From a bacterium (GTDB lineage Bacteria > Electryoneota > Electryoneia > Electryoneales > Electryoneaceae): a stretch of 64,000 nucleotides of DNA. Below, piece by piece: positions 8,485 to 18,425 of the stretch (the stretch's first letter is position 1; each line of letters begins with the position of its first letter). The stretch spans positions 107,881 to 171,880 of the forward strand of contig JAHLLH010000009.1 in the NCBI GenBank assembly GCA_020444265.1, given 5' to 3'. Under the pieces are notes generated by a model. The model was given only the letters and a program-made list of their open reading frames with translations. It was not told where the DNA came from and did no database searches. The translations under genes were made by a program, and so were the position numbers.

Positions 8485-8588
8485 GTGACTGTTTCGAGTT
8501 ACGTGATATACATAGTTCAAGAACAAGTGCTGGGCACTGATCTTAGCTTGGATGAGAACAATCGGATCCGTAATTCGTAACTGTCACC
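8485..8588. repeat. Single end-conserved unit related to the 98-bp family
   Basis: The 104-bp stretch begins GTGACTGTTTCGAGTTACG and ends with the imperfect inverse CGTAATTCGTAACTGTCACC. The outermost GTGACTG and CTGTCACC match the ends of the units at 70-294 and 6166-6375. It fills nearly all of the gap between the DUF1861 and PGPGW genes. Confidence 0.55.
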
Positions 8589-8642
8589 ATCTTTTATTTT
8601 AGACCAGGGGATGAGGGGACCTACAGCTAGAACGGAGTGTTT

Positions 8643-8933
8643 GTGTCGGAAACCACGATCAAAATATTGAAGGTGATGCTTGGGCTGACGATGATTATTG
8701 CGGGTATTGCGATGCTCGTGCTGCCGGGTCCGGGGATTGTCTTCATCTTCGGCGGACTCTACCTCATCGCGACTGTTGTCCCGGGCGGCAAGGAGCGGGT
8801 CGAGGTGTGGCGCCAACAGTTCAACCAATGGCGTGAGGAGCGACGTAGCGGCTCCCGACGGACCTCAAGGAAATCTTCAAAAGCGAAGAGACCAAATGAG
8901 GAATCAACTCCGGATTCAGGTCCAGCAAATTGA
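8643..8933 (+). CDS. PGPGW family small membrane protein
   Basis: A 96-residue protein whose helix pair contains MLVLPGPGIVFIFGGLYLIA, the Pro-Gly-Pro-Gly signature of the PGPGW putative transmembrane family. Two helices (about residues 8-25 and 28-47) are followed by a basic, Ser/Arg/Lys-rich cytoplasmic tail. GGAG with 5 nt spacing supports GTG 8643 rather than GTG 8637, which overlaps that site. Biological role is unknown. It is ended by the shared terminator before kbl. Confidence 0.8.
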   Translation: MSETTIKILKVMLGLTMIIAGIAMLVLPGPGIVFIFGGLYLIATVVPGGKERVEVWRQQFNQWREERRSGSRRTSRKSSKAKRPNEESTPDSGPAN

Positions 8934-8956
8934 TCCATTTTGGTCGTGTGAACTGT

Positions 8957-8986
8957 AAAAACCCCACCTTTTCAGGTGGGGCTTTC
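8957..8986. terminator. Bidirectional terminator between convergent genes
   Basis: The stem CCCCACC / GGTGGGG has five A before it and CTTTCT after it. It can end both the PGPGW gene (plus) and kbl (minus). Confidence 0.85.
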
Positions 8987-9007
8987 TATGCGATTAGAGG
9001 CAGAGCC

Positions 9008-10195
9008 TTACTTCACCACCCCAAGCTGCTTGCCGACACGGATAAAGGCCGCGATGGCGGCATCGAGGTTTTCACGTGTATGGGCAGCAGATAGCTGGAC
9101 ACGGATGCGCGCTTCGCCCTTTGGCACGACGGGGAAGAAGAAGCCGATGACGTAGACACCCTCATCGAGCAGCTGGCTCGCGAACTTCTGGGCGAGCGGG
9201 GCATCGTAGAGCATGATCGGCACGATAGGTGTGTCGCCGGGACGGATATCGAAGCCCGCTTCGGTCATCATCGTGCGGAAGTACTCAGTATTCTTGTGCA
9301 GCGTCGTGATCAGTTCTTTTGATTCCTCAAGCAGCTCGAAGGCACGGATCGAGGTGTGCGCGATCATCGGTGCGAGGGTGTTGCTGAAGAGGTAGGGCCG
9401 TCCACGCTGACGCAACAAATCCACAATTTCCTGGTGCGCGCAGACAAAACCACCGGATGCTCCGCCCATCGCCTTGCCGAGGGTGCCGGTGATGATATCG
9501 ATCTTGTCAAGCACATCATGATGCTCGGCGGAACCTTTGCCGTTGGCCCCGATAAAACCGGTCGCGTGAGAATCATCAACCCCAACCATCGCATCATACT
9601 TCTCGGCCAGCGCCACAATTTCCTTCAGCTTCGCGGTGTCACCATCCATCGAGAAAACACCATCGGTGAAGACCAGGCGGTGCCGTGCCGACTGAGCTTC
9701 CTTCAGCTTCTCTTCGAGGTCGGCCATATTGGCGTGCTCATAACGGAAGCGCTGTGCTTTGCAGAGCCGGATACCATCGATGATAGAGGCGTGGTTCAAG
9801 GCATCCGAGATGATCGCATCCTCCGGCCCGAGCAGCGGCTCAAACAGGGCGCCATTGGCATCAAAGGCCGAGGCGAAGAGGATGGTGTCATCCTTCTCGA
9901 GGAAGGAAGCAATCTTCTTTTCGAGCTGTTTGTGGACTCCCTGGGTGCCGCAGATGAAACGGACCGAGGACATGCCGTAGCCCCAGCGATCAAGACCCTC
10001 GTGGGCCGTCTTGACCAGTTCCGGGTGGCTGGACAGGCCAAGGTAGTTGTTGGCGCAGAAGTTGAGCACATCCCCTGCGGGTACATTGATCTTCGCACCC
10101 TGCGGAGTGTTGATCACTCGTTCGTCTTTGTAGAGCCCCGCCTCACGGATTGAGGTGAGTTCGGTCGCGAGGTGCTCTTTTATCTTGCCGTACAT
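9008..10195 (-). CDS. kbl: Glycine C-acetyltransferase (2-amino-3-ketobutyrate CoA ligase)
   Basis: This 395-residue PLP enzyme of the alpha-oxoamine synthase family cleaves 2-amino-3-oxobutyrate with CoA to glycine and acetyl-CoA in threonine degradation. It shows [46 protein letters not shown], and the PLP lysine region [14 protein letters not shown], at the usual family length. The threonine dehydrogenase gene that often accompanies it is not in the window. A biotin-pathway BioF is the main alternative, but [16 protein letters not shown] favours Kbl. Confidence 0.93.
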   Translation of the reverse strand: MYGKIKEHLATELTSIREAGLYKDERVINTPQGAKINVPAGDVLNFCANNYLGLSSHPELVKTAHEGLDRWGYGMSSVRFICGTQGVHKQLEKKIASFLEKDDTILFASAFDANGALFEPLLGPEDAIISDALNHASIIDGIRLCKAQRFRYEHANMADLEEKLKEAQSARHRLVFTDGVFSMDGDTAKLKEIVALAEKYDAMVGVDDSHATGFIGANGKGSAEHHDVLDKIDIITGTLGKAMGGASGGFVCAHQEIVDLLRQRGRPYLFSNTLAPMIAHTSIRAFELLEESKELITTLHKNTEYFRTMMTEAGFDIRPGDTPIVPIMLYDAPLAQKFASQLLDEGVYVIGFFFPVVPKGEARIRVQLSAAHTRENLDAAIAAFIRVGKQLGVVK

Positions 10196-10244
10196 CGAAA
10201 GCCTCCCTTTTCAGCTTCAAATCGTATCACTGGGGCATAAGATA

Positions 10245-10272
10245 AGGGCAGGCATTGTCGAATGCCTGCCCT
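10245..10272 (-). terminator. Terminator after the fifth beta-barrel gene
   Basis: The stem AGGGCAGGCATT / AATGCCTGCCCT has a 4-nt loop and lies 30 nt past the minus-strand stop codon at 10303. The U-tract is weak (TTATCTTATG). Confidence 0.65.
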
Positions 10273-10302
10273 CCAGAGAGCTATTCATCCAAGATGCCGG
10301 GA

Positions 10303-11112
10303 TCAATCCCCGAACGGATTTTTCAACGTCAGACCTATGCCGTAGAAGGGACCCGACCAATCAAACTCTACGATTTTCGGATCAGCAGTATCGTAGGCCG
10401 CAACTGGATAGTTGCCGACTGTCAAACCATACTCACCAACCATCCGATCAGATACACTGGAGCGCCACCCGCCACCCATGTCAAGGTCGATGTATCGGGT
10501 CAGGGCAACACGCAGACGTCCTTCTATCCGCCAAGGTGTGTAATTACCACTGATGTCAATCGGAGAATCATCAGGGTCGCCATTGGGGGTTGGACCAGCG
10601 TAGGGAGGGTGAGGGTCCTTGTACTCGCCCTTGGCAAATCCCCAGCCCATCGAGCCAAAAAGAGCTACCGATAGACGATGGCCCAGCGGCTGGATGTAGC
10701 CTGCGCTGATAAGGTATTCACGGGCCGATGTGGTGACCACATACTCATTGGGTGCCCACTGGGTAGACCCATTGATCAGGACATACGACTCATACCCGAC
10801 TGTCTGTTCCGGGACATTGCAGTAAATAAAACCCAGGTAAAATGAGTTGTAACGGAAACCAGCTTTCAGCTCAGCAGCCCATTCCTCATTGATCGACTTG
10901 AGGTTGTCGACGGTACGTTGCTGCATCGATTCGCGTTCCAGAGCGACACGTGAATCAATAGCATCCTGGACCTGATCAAATCCATAACTCTGCTGATTGT
11001 AAATAACAGAAGCCTCGAAACTCCAAGGCGAAGCTTCCTGGGCTTGGGTTACGGTGGGCAGCAGTATCAGCAGGACAGCGGGAATCAGCCACCGCATGTT
11101 CAACCGTGACAT
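10303..11112 (-). CDS. Exported probable outer-membrane beta-barrel protein
   Basis: A 269-residue protein with the signal peptide MRWLIPAVLLILLPTVTQAQ inside its first 25 residues. The mature part has repeating strand-like segments rich in Tyr and Gly, for example LKAGFRYNSFYLGFIYC and MGWGFAKGEY. It resembles the row at 2073-5131 in size and layout, but ends LTLKNPFGD rather than in an aromatic residue. GGAG lies 8 nt before the ATG at 11112. No specific family is recognised. It may be a barrel with a short C-terminal extension. Confidence 0.65.
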   Translation of the reverse strand: MSRLNMRWLIPAVLLILLPTVTQAQEASPWSFEASVIYNQQSYGFDQVQDAIDSRVALERESMQQRTVDNLKSINEEWAAELKAGFRYNSFYLGFIYCNVPEQTVGYESYVLINGSTQWAPNEYVVTTSAREYLISAGYIQPLGHRLSVALFGSMGWGFAKGEYKDPHPPYAGPTPNGDPDDSPIDISGNYTPWRIEGRLRVALTRYIDLDMGGGWRSSVSDRMVGEYGLTVGNYPVAAYDTADPKIVEFDWSGPFYGIGLTLKNPFGD

Positions 11113-11329
11113 TCGTCAATCTCCTATCGCGCGGGGATGGCGCCGGCTCAGGCGGAACACCCTCTTCTCCAATAAAGGTAAGGCATAATCGGGTGTAAGC
11201 CCAACCATTCACTTGTTTCCTTCGAGCGATGGAGGTCTGCGAATGGAAAGTGGTTTGCCGATCTGGTCGGAATCTGTCTACCTTTACCTCTTTCCGCAGT
11301 CACGCATCGAACAAAGGGGTCTTCGACTC

Positions 11330-12823
11330 GTGGATAGGACGCGCCGAGCTGGGGTGTTGTTACATCCGACTTCGCTCCCGGGACAAAATGGTATCGGGGA
11401 ACTGGGCCGTGAGGCCCATCGTTTTGTGGACTGGCTTGCCGATGGAGGTCAGACCCTCTGGCAGGTTATGCCCCTCGGTCCCACCGGGTATGGTGACTCT
11501 CCCTACCAGTGTTTTTCCGCTTTCGCAGCGAATCCGCTCCTTATTTCCCTCGAGAAGCTTGTTGAAGCCGAGTTGCTTTCTGACGATGAACTCGAGTCGA
11601 TACGCGGTGGCAACCCGGAGGCGGTAGACTTCGGGCATGTTATCCCGGCCAAGCAGCAGCTTCTCGTGCTTGCCTGGGAACGATTCAAGAAGAGTGCAGA
11701 CGAATCCTGGAAAGAGCATTTCGGCGGGTTCTGCGCAACTCATCACTCCTGGCTCGATGACTTCGCCCTTTTCATGAGTCTGAAACGGTCCCAGGGGGGA
11801 CGATCCTGGAACCAGTGGCCAGAGGGGTTGCGGAAACGGAAACCAGAGACGTTGAAGAAGGCGGCGAAGCAGCTGCGTGACGAGATCGAACGAGAAAAGT
11901 GGCTGCAGTACATCACCTTCGAGCAGTGGTGGGATGTCCGTCGCCATGCCAATGAGCGTGGTATCGTCATTTTAGGTGACCTGCCGATTTTCATTGCCTA
12001 CGACAGTGCTGATGCATGGGCCAATCCGCACCTTTTCCACTTCGACAAGGAAGGCAACCCGACAGTTGTTGCCGGAGTGCCGCCGGATTATTTCAGTAAA
12101 ACAGGCCAACGGTGGGGCAATCCTATATACAAGTGGGAGGCTCATCGGGAAGAGAAGTTCGCATGGTGGGAAGCTCGATTGCAGACTGTGCGCGAGACGG
12201 TGGACATGATCCGGATCGATCATTTCCGTGGTTTCGCAGCCTGCTGGGAAATTCCTGCTTCGGAACCGACCGCCGAGCATGGTACATGGGGAGATGCACC
12301 TGGCCATGAACTCTTCAGCACCTTGCGTGAACGGATGGGAGACCTGCCGCTGGTCGCGGAGGATCTGGGGCTGATCACACCCGATGTGATCGAGCTTAGG
12401 AAAGCGTTTGGTTTCCCCGGCATGCGTGTCTTGCAATTCGCCTGGGGGTCCGGAGCGGAAAACCCCTTCCTGCCTCACCACCATGAGGTGGACACGGTCG
12501 CCTATACTGGTACCCACGACAATAACACGACGGTCGGCTGGTATACGGAAGAGACCACGCCAGAAAGCCGTGAACATCTGGACGACTACATTGGCCATCC
12601 TGCAGGACCGATTCATCTTGAGCTACTAAGAATGGCCTATGCCTCTCCGGCCATGGTCGCGATCGCCCCGATGCAGGACCTGCTGGGTCTAGATTCCTTT
12701 GCAAGGATGAACACCCCGGGACAAGCAGCCGGGAACTGGGCCTGGCGACTGCGAGATGACCAACTGAGTGGTGATCTGGCGGAACGTCTGAAGCAGTGGG
12801 TCGAGCTGTACGGCAGGGGTTAA
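11330..12823 (+). CDS. malQ: 4-alpha-glucanotransferase (amylomaltase)
   Basis: A GH77 enzyme that transfers alpha-1,4-glucan segments between maltodextrins or glycogen-derived chains in the cytoplasm. It opens with RRAGVLLHPTSLPG and shows LWQVMPLGPTGYGDSPYQ, the nucleophile region MIRIDHFRGFAACWEIP, the acid/base region LVAEDLGLITPDV and YTGTHDNNTTVGW. GTG 11330 (GGGG upstream) gives 497 residues, the usual length. The ORF-track start at 11213 would add 39 residues ahead of the conserved N-terminus, and an ATG at 11243 is another option. No other glycogen gene is adjacent. Confidence 0.95.
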   Translation: MDRTRRAGVLLHPTSLPGQNGIGELGREAHRFVDWLADGGQTLWQVMPLGPTGYGDSPYQCFSAFAANPLLISLEKLVEAELLSDDELESIRGGNPEAVDFGHVIPAKQQLLVLAWERFKKSADESWKEHFGGFCATHHSWLDDFALFMSLKRSQGGRSWNQWPEGLRKRKPETLKKAAKQLRDEIEREKWLQYITFEQWWDVRRHANERGIVILGDLPIFIAYDSADAWANPHLFHFDKEGNPTVVAGVPPDYFSKTGQRWGNPIYKWEAHREEKFAWWEARLQTVRETVDMIRIDHFRGFAACWEIPASEPTAEHGTWGDAPGHELFSTLRERMGDLPLVAEDLGLITPDVIELRKAFGFPGMRVLQFAWGSGAENPFLPHHHEVDTVAYTGTHDNNTTVGWYTEETTPESREHLDDYIGHPAGPIHLELLRMAYASPAMVAIAPMQDLLGLDSFARMNTPGQAAGNWAWRLRDDQLSGDLAERLKQWVELYGRG

Positions 12824-12985
12824 CAGGGCTGACCCTGTGACAGAGCAGAAGTGAGGATTTTCAGCTAACTCGTTTGCATTCCATAGCTTGAGCCCTGCAC
12901 TTTTAGCCACAACTTCGATGGCACGGGATTCACGCGAGAGTACCCCGGCGCTGCACCCCGCAGTTGTGCCGGGATGGAGGACTGG

Positions 12986-15829
12986 ATGAAGGGCTTCAAG
13001 CATGGCTTACGAAAGTATGCCCTCCTTGCAGTAGCAACAGGTTTGACAGTGTCGCATGCAGGAACTGCAGCACCCCAACCGAGTGAAGCGACGACTCTCA
13101 GGCAACTTGCCGAGCGTTTTGAACAGAGGTTCGAGCAACGTCGTACATCACTCTTTCATTCCCTGAAGAGTGAGACTTCTGGTGCACAGGGTGCCCTGAA
13201 TCGAAACCCCGATTTTGACCTGATCGGGATTGATGAACGGGGACGACCCATAGTCTACCACACGATGAATCTCCCCTCAGCACGAACCATTCGCACAGAT
13301 GAAGTCTGGGTCGATGGAGCGAGCGGGCTCGAGCTCGATGGCAGCACTCTGGAACAAGGGGAGATGGGCATCTGGGATGCAGGGGCGGTTCTTGCCACGC
13401 ATGACGAATTTGGGGGACGAGTTGTCTCGGGTGATTCCGGGGTCACCGTCTCCGATCATGCAACCCATGTTGCTGGAACAATGATCGCCGAAGGGCTACG
13501 CGCCACAGCCATTGGAATGGCTTACCAGGCGCCGCTGACTTCCTTCGAGTGGGACAATGACTTTCCCGAGATGGCGTTCGCTGCTGGTGAGGGGATGATT
13601 GTTTCCAACCACTCCTATGGTCCTGCCACGGGGTGGGAATACAGTTTCGAGGACAACATCTGGTACTGGTATGGTGATCCCTCGATCTCCGAAACCGAGG
13701 ATTACCAGTTTGGCTATTACGATTCTGATGCCCAGGCCTTCGATGAGATCGCCTATTCTGCTCCCGACTACCTCATTGTTCGCGCCGCTGGCAATGATCG
13801 TCTTCAGGGCCCACTGGAAGCACTGGAACATTACGTTTTTGTTGATGGTAGCTGGCAGCTCTCCACCACGCAACGTCTACGAGATGGCGGCGAAAATGGG
13901 ATCGGGTACGATGCCATCAGTCATGGTGCAGGCGCGAAAAATGTGCTCTCAGTGGGTGGTGTCGAGCAGATCAATGGCGGTTACCTCTACCCGGAAGATG
14001 TCCGCATCGCCAGTATGAGTAGCTATGGTCCGATGGATGATGGACGGATCAAGCCCGATGTGGTGGCGGTCGGTCTCTTTGTCGAATCGACCTCTTCGGA
14101 GGATGGGGACGGGTATCGTAATGGAAGCGGAACCTCGGTTGCAGCTCCGAGTGTGGCGGGCTCTGCGGCGCTTTTACAGGAACTCTGGCGCGAAACTCAT
14201 GGTGGTACCAATCCACGTTCCGCGACTCTGCGTGGTCTGATTACCCACACAGCGGAGGAAGCAGGCGACAACCTCGGCCCAGACTACATCTACGGCTGGG
14301 GGCTGATGAATACACGCCGTGCCGCTGAATTGATCGAAGAGGATGGCCATTCAAGGGCTCGAGTTCTCGAGAGAAGCCTCACCGATGGGGAGGCAGATAC
14401 AATCCTCGTCCGTCGTATCACCGGCACTCCAATTCGTGTGACTCTCGCCTGGACCGATCCAGCAGCCGATCTGATCACCCCTGCACTGGACGATACCAGC
14501 TCGATGCTGGTCAACGATCTAGATATCCGGCTGAGTCATGTGAGTGTCAACCAGACCTATCGCCCCTACATTCTCGATCCTGCGGATCCAGGGGCTGCGG
14601 CAACGACTGGCGACAATCGAGTCGACAACATCGAACAGATCTACGCCCGTATTCCAGCTGATGGTCTGTATACCCTCATCGTCAGCCACAAGGGCACCCT
14701 TGTCAACGATGCCCAGGAATACACCCTTTGCCTGAGCGGCTTGCGGGTTGAGGATGATATAGACTATCCCGCGCCACGGTATGCCTCTTCTGATTTGTCG
14801 GCAACGGATGGTTCGGTCGAGCTCAATTGGGCGTATGTCAATGACTATCCCAGTGGGTTGGAACTGGTTTATTACGATGATGACGAACCATCCGATACCA
14901 GCCCTGCTGTCGGGACGACGATGGGGACCTATTTCGATATCGACCAGACGTGTGAGATTCTCGAACTTCACATCTACACCGAAGCAAACCGTCCCAACCT
15001 GGAATTCGAGGCGTACCTCTACGAGACGATCAATGGTATTCCGGAAGAAGGGTACAATTTCCAGTATATCGAGACGTATGCCGATGACCACCGTTGGAAT
15101 GTGCTCGCTTTCGATCCAAACTGGTACGATCCGATCAGTGAACCGATCCTGGTAGCTTTTCGTTCCTTTGACTCCGGAATTGGTCTTGGAATCGATTCGG
15201 AAGACAATGAGCATGGGTGGTCAAAGGCAAGCGGGAGCTGGGAACGAGTTCCGACAACCTTCTACATTCGGATGCTCGTCGAGTACGAGGATGGCAATTC
15301 TGCGATGCTCCTGCCAGATGGCCTCCCTGTGGACCATGGGTTGGATGAGCTGGATGAGTTCATGGAGTTCCAGGTCTGGCGCAATAGCGAGCTGATCGCG
15401 ACCACTGATACCATTCATTATGTGGACCACCTCACTGAACCGGGAGAGTACGAGTACCGGATCACGGCACTCTACAGCGATGGTTCCTCCATTGCCAGCA
15501 ACCCGACGGAAGTTGAGTTCGCGGGTGTGGATGTTGCTGAACGGCACGAACGAACCCTGCCGAACCGTTTCGAAATTAAGGAGGCGTGGCCGAACCCGTT
15601 TAACGCGCAAGTGACCGCTGAAGTCGCGCTACCGCGTGCAACAAAGCTGCGAGCGGAGGTCTACGATGTCCTCGGGCGCAAGGTGGCAACCTTGAGCAAT
15701 GCGGTTGTATCCGCAGGGACTCTGAGACTGACATGGAGGGCAGACAACGCTTCAAGTGGTGTCTATTTCCTGCGTGTAGAGACGGGTCAAGGAGAGGTTG
15801 CAATTCGTAAACTGAGCTTGATTCGCTGA
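12986..15829 (+). CDS. Secreted subtilisin-like serine protease (S8) with C-terminal sorting-like domain
   Basis: An exported protease of about 947 residues. A signal peptide (about 1-28) and a short pro-region precede the S8 domain, with the catalytic Asp in WDAG (about 131), His in DHATHVAG (about 161) and Ser in GTSVAAPSVAG (about 384). A jelly-roll domain follows (TPIRVTLAWTDPAAD...LVNDLDIRL), then a beta-rich module with a fibronectin-like segment. The last 85 residues (WPNPFNAQVTAEV, VYDVLGRKVATL, SSGVYFLRVE) form a FlgD/T9SS-like tail of the kind used for outer-membrane export or anchoring. GGAGG before ATG 12986 decides the start. The extracellular role is inferred from family; the substrate is unknown. 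Confidence 0.92.
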   Translation: MKGFKHGLRKYALLAVATGLTVSHAGTAAPQPSEATTLRQLAERFEQRFEQRRTSLFHSLKSETSGAQGALNRNPDFDLIGIDERGRPIVYHTMNLPSARTIRTDEVWVDGASGLELDGSTLEQGEMGIWDAGAVLATHDEFGGRVVSGDSGVTVSDHATHVAGTMIAEGLRATAIGMAYQAPLTSFEWDNDFPEMAFAAGEGMIVSNHSYGPATGWEYSFEDNIWYWYGDPSISETEDYQFGYYDSDAQAFDEIAYSAPDYLIVRAAGNDRLQGPLEALEHYVFVDGSWQLSTTQRLRDGGENGIGYDAISHGAGAKNVLSVGGVEQINGGYLYPEDVRIASMSSYGPMDDGRIKPDVVAVGLFVESTSSEDGDGYRNGSGTSVAAPSVAGSAALLQELWRETHGGTNPRSATLRGLITHTAEEAGDNLGPDYIYGWGLMNTRRAAELIEEDGHSRARVLERSLTDGEADTILVRRITGTPIRVTLAWTDPAADLITPALDDTSSMLVNDLDIRLSHVSVNQTYRPYILDPADPGAAATTGDNRVDNIEQIYARIPADGLYTLIVSHKGTLVNDAQEYTLCLSGLRVEDDIDYPAPRYASSDLSATDGSVELNWAYVNDYPSGLELVYYDDDEPSDTSPAVGTTMGTYFDIDQTCEILELHIYTEANRPNLEFEAYLYETINGIPEEGYNFQYIETYADDHRWNVLAFDPNWYDPISEPILVAFRSFDSGIGLGIDSEDNEHGWSKASGSWERVPTTFYIRMLVEYEDGNSAMLLPDGLPVDHGLDELDEFMEFQVWRNSELIATTDTIHYVDHLTEPGEYEYRITALYSDGSSIASNPTEVEFAGVDVAERHERTLPNRFEIKEAWPNPFNAQVTAEVALPRATKLRAEVYDVLGRKVATLSNAVVSAGTLRLTWRADNASSGVYFLRVETGQGEVAIRKLSLIR

Positions 15830-15868
15830 GGAGCGCACCCCGGTCCTGATCGATGGTTGCTCCAGTGT

Positions 15869-15900
15869 ACGCCGGATTGGCTCTTGCCTCCGGCGTTTTC
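15869..15900 (+). terminator. Terminator of the subtilase gene
   Basis: The stem ACGCCGGA / TCCGGCGT is followed by TTTC, 40 nt after the stop codon. Confidence 0.65.
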
Positions 15901-16040
15901 AATGGCTAATACCTTATACTTATGCGTGAGCGGATCACGTAGATTTGCATCCGCAGGATCCGAAGGAGTTCGAAACGGGTCCCAAAGTCAAGTTGAAACC
16001 CGCAGTGGTTGACCAGCATTCCGCAGCCGATCGGAGAACC

Positions 16041-18425
16041 ATGCCGTCCAAACTGTTAATTGTCGAATCCCCTGCCAAAGCGAAAACGTTGTCCCGCTAC
16101 CTCGGCAAGGATTATACGATAAAAGCATCGATGGGCCACATCCGTGACTTGCCCTCCAGCAAACTCGCGGTAGATGTGGACCAGAACTTTCTGCCCCAGT
16201 ACCAGATTATTCCCGCAAAGAAGAAAGCGGTTGCTGATCTGAAGAAGGCAGCAGAGCGGGCTAACGAAATCCTGCTCGCAACGGACCCTGATCGCGAGGG
16301 GGAGGCGATTGCCTGGCACATTGCACACATCCTGGGCAATGGTGGGGCAAAGACCCCGATCCACCGTGTCATGTTCAATGAAATTACCAAGGACGCGGTC
16401 AAGCTGGCGGTCAATTCACCTGGCGAGATCGACTTGCACAAGGTGGATGCTCAGCAGGCGAGACGAGTTCTGGATCGTCTGGTAGGCTATCTCGTCAGCC
16501 AGCAGTTGTGGGGTGTGGTTGCAAAGGGAACATCGGCGGGACGCGTCCAGTCAGTTGCCTTGCGTCTGATTGTCGAACGCGAAGAAGAGATCGAAGCATT
16601 TGTTCCGGAAGAATACTGGAACATCGGCGCGTTGGCCTCGGTTGAAACGTGTGATCCATTTTCGGTCAAACTGGTCAAGATGGCGGGTGAAGAGGCTGTG
16701 GTGTCCAACGGTGAAATCGCCGGCCAGATCACCCATCACCTCGAAACGATGCCAGCTAAACTGGCCGATGTTCGTCACCGCACCAGTAGCCAGAAACCTC
16801 AGGCTCCCTTTACCACCTCGACCTTGCAGCAGGAAGCGGCACGCCGTCTGCGGATGGGTGTGAAGCGAACGATGTCCGTGGCTCAACGCTTGTACGAAGG
16901 AACTGAACTGGGCGAAGCCGGCGCAGTGGGTCTCATTACCTACATGCGTACCGATTCGACCCGTGTTTCGCCGGTCGCAGTGGATGCGGCGCGTGCCTTC
17001 GTTCAGGCGACTTACGGTGACAAATTCCTCAGCCCCAAGGCTCGCATATTCACCGGCAAGAAGGGTAAGCGAACCCAGGATGCCCACGAAGCAATTCGTC
17101 CGACCAGCACCGAATATCCGCCTGCGAAAGTTAAAAAGTACCTTAAGCCGGAAGAATTCCGTCTCTACGAACTGATCTGGAATCGCTACATGGCGACCCA
17201 GATGGCAGATGCGAAATACTCAGGGGTTACTGTCGAAGTGGCCGTTGGAGAAGAGGGTGGAGCACCTGCTGGCAGCGATGGAAAGAAAGGCGAAGCTCCC
17301 TACCTGCTGCGTGCGGTGGGACGGAAATTGATCTTTGCCGGCTTCCGCACCCTCTGGGGTGAATCGGAGAAAGAGGAGGGGGAGAAGAAAGAGGGCGACG
17401 AGGAAACGACCGAGCTGCCGGACATCTTCTATTCAGATGCACCCAAGGCAAAGCAGCCCGCAGTCGGTGCAGATGCAAATGTCTCCTCGGTGACAAGTGA
17501 GCAGAAATTCACCCAACCGCCTGCACGCTACAGCGAATCGATGCTGGTGAAAACCCTTGATGAACTAGGCATTGGCCGCCCCTCGACCTACGCCTCGATT
17601 ATTGGTACCATCCAGGATCGCAAGTACGTTGAGCGGGATGAGAAACGGAAGCTGTTGCCCACCGAACTTGGGCGGACGGTTAACAAAATCCTGGTCAACG
17701 AGTTCGAGAGTGTCTTCAATGTCAAGTTTACGGCTGAGATGGAAGATGCACTCGATGATGTGGAAGATGGTGGGGATTGGACCGAAACCGTTCGTAAATT
17801 CTGGGAACCCTTCAAAGAGAAGATCGACCAGTTCAAGGGGCGGAAGAAGGAGATCAAGGAGAATGTGGTCGAGCGGACCGGCCGTACCTGCCCGTCCTGC
17901 AACAAGGGTGAGCTGATTGTCCGTTTTGGTCGCTTCGGCAAGTTTGTCGCCTGCGATCAATATCCCGACTGCAAGTACATCGAGAAGGAAAACGGCGAGG
18001 CGAAGGCGGAGCCGGAAAAGATCGGACGGGAATGTCCGACCTGCGGCAAAGGTGAGCTGGTGAAACGCCAGGGCCGTTTCGGTGAGTTCATCTCCTGCAA
18101 CCGTTACCCGAAGTGCAAGCACACGGAAGAAATTCCAGGCGCGGAGAAGAAAGGGCCCGGTGGAAATCTGCCGGATGTGTCGATTCCCTGTCCGCGTGAA
18201 GGGTGCGGCGGAACCATCGTCGCGAAGCGTACCCGACGTGGAAAGGTTTTCTACTCCTGCACGAATTGGAAAGAGAAGAAGTGCGATGTGGCATTTTGGG
18301 ATTTGCCGATTGAGAAGGAGTGCCCTGAATGCCACTACCCGATCCGTGTGGTAAAGGGCAAGAATCTCGTCTGCCCGGAGTGTAAGCACAAGGAGGAGTA
18401 TGTCCCAGAAGACGCAGATGCGTGA
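16041..18425 (+). CDS. topA: DNA topoisomerase I
   Basis: A type IA topoisomerase of 794 residues that relaxes negative supercoils. The Toprim domain opens with KLLIVESPAKAKTLSRYLG and contains ATDPDREGEAIAWH; the catalytic Tyr is in GLITYMRTDSTRVS (about Y301). After the core come three C-terminal zinc-finger modules (CPSCNKGELIVRFGRFGKF, CPTCGKGELVKRQGRFGEF, CPREGCGGTIVAKR) and a final CPECHYPIRVVKGKNLVCPECKH. An acidic and Lys-rich insert (about 430-480) is unusual. ATG 16041 has GGAG upstream; the ORF-track start at 15945 is not supported. Its 3' end overlaps xerC by 26 nt, so the two are cotranscribed. Confidence 0.97.
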   Translation: MPSKLLIVESPAKAKTLSRYLGKDYTIKASMGHIRDLPSSKLAVDVDQNFLPQYQIIPAKKKAVADLKKAAERANEILLATDPDREGEAIAWHIAHILGNGGAKTPIHRVMFNEITKDAVKLAVNSPGEIDLHKVDAQQARRVLDRLVGYLVSQQLWGVVAKGTSAGRVQSVALRLIVEREEEIEAFVPEEYWNIGALASVETCDPFSVKLVKMAGEEAVVSNGEIAGQITHHLETMPAKLADVRHRTSSQKPQAPFTTSTLQQEAARRLRMGVKRTMSVAQRLYEGTELGEAGAVGLITYMRTDSTRVSPVAVDAARAFVQATYGDKFLSPKARIFTGKKGKRTQDAHEAIRPTSTEYPPAKVKKYLKPEEFRLYELIWNRYMATQMADAKYSGVTVEVAVGEEGGAPAGSDGKKGEAPYLLRAVGRKLIFAGFRTLWGESEKEEGEKKEGDEETTELPDIFYSDAPKAKQPAVGADANVSSVTSEQKFTQPPARYSESMLVKTLDELGIGRPSTYASIIGTIQDRKYVERDEKRKLLPTELGRTVNKILVNEFESVFNVKFTAEMEDALDDVEDGGDWTETVRKFWEPFKEKIDQFKGRKKEIKENVVERTGRTCPSCNKGELIVRFGRFGKFVACDQYPDCKYIEKENGEAKAEPEKIGRECPTCGKGELVKRQGRFGEFISCNRYPKCKHTEEIPGAEKKGPGGNLPDVSIPCPREGCGGTIVAKRTRRGKVFYSCTNWKEKKCDVAFWDLPIEKECPECHYPIRVVKGKNLVCPECKHKEEYVPEDADA

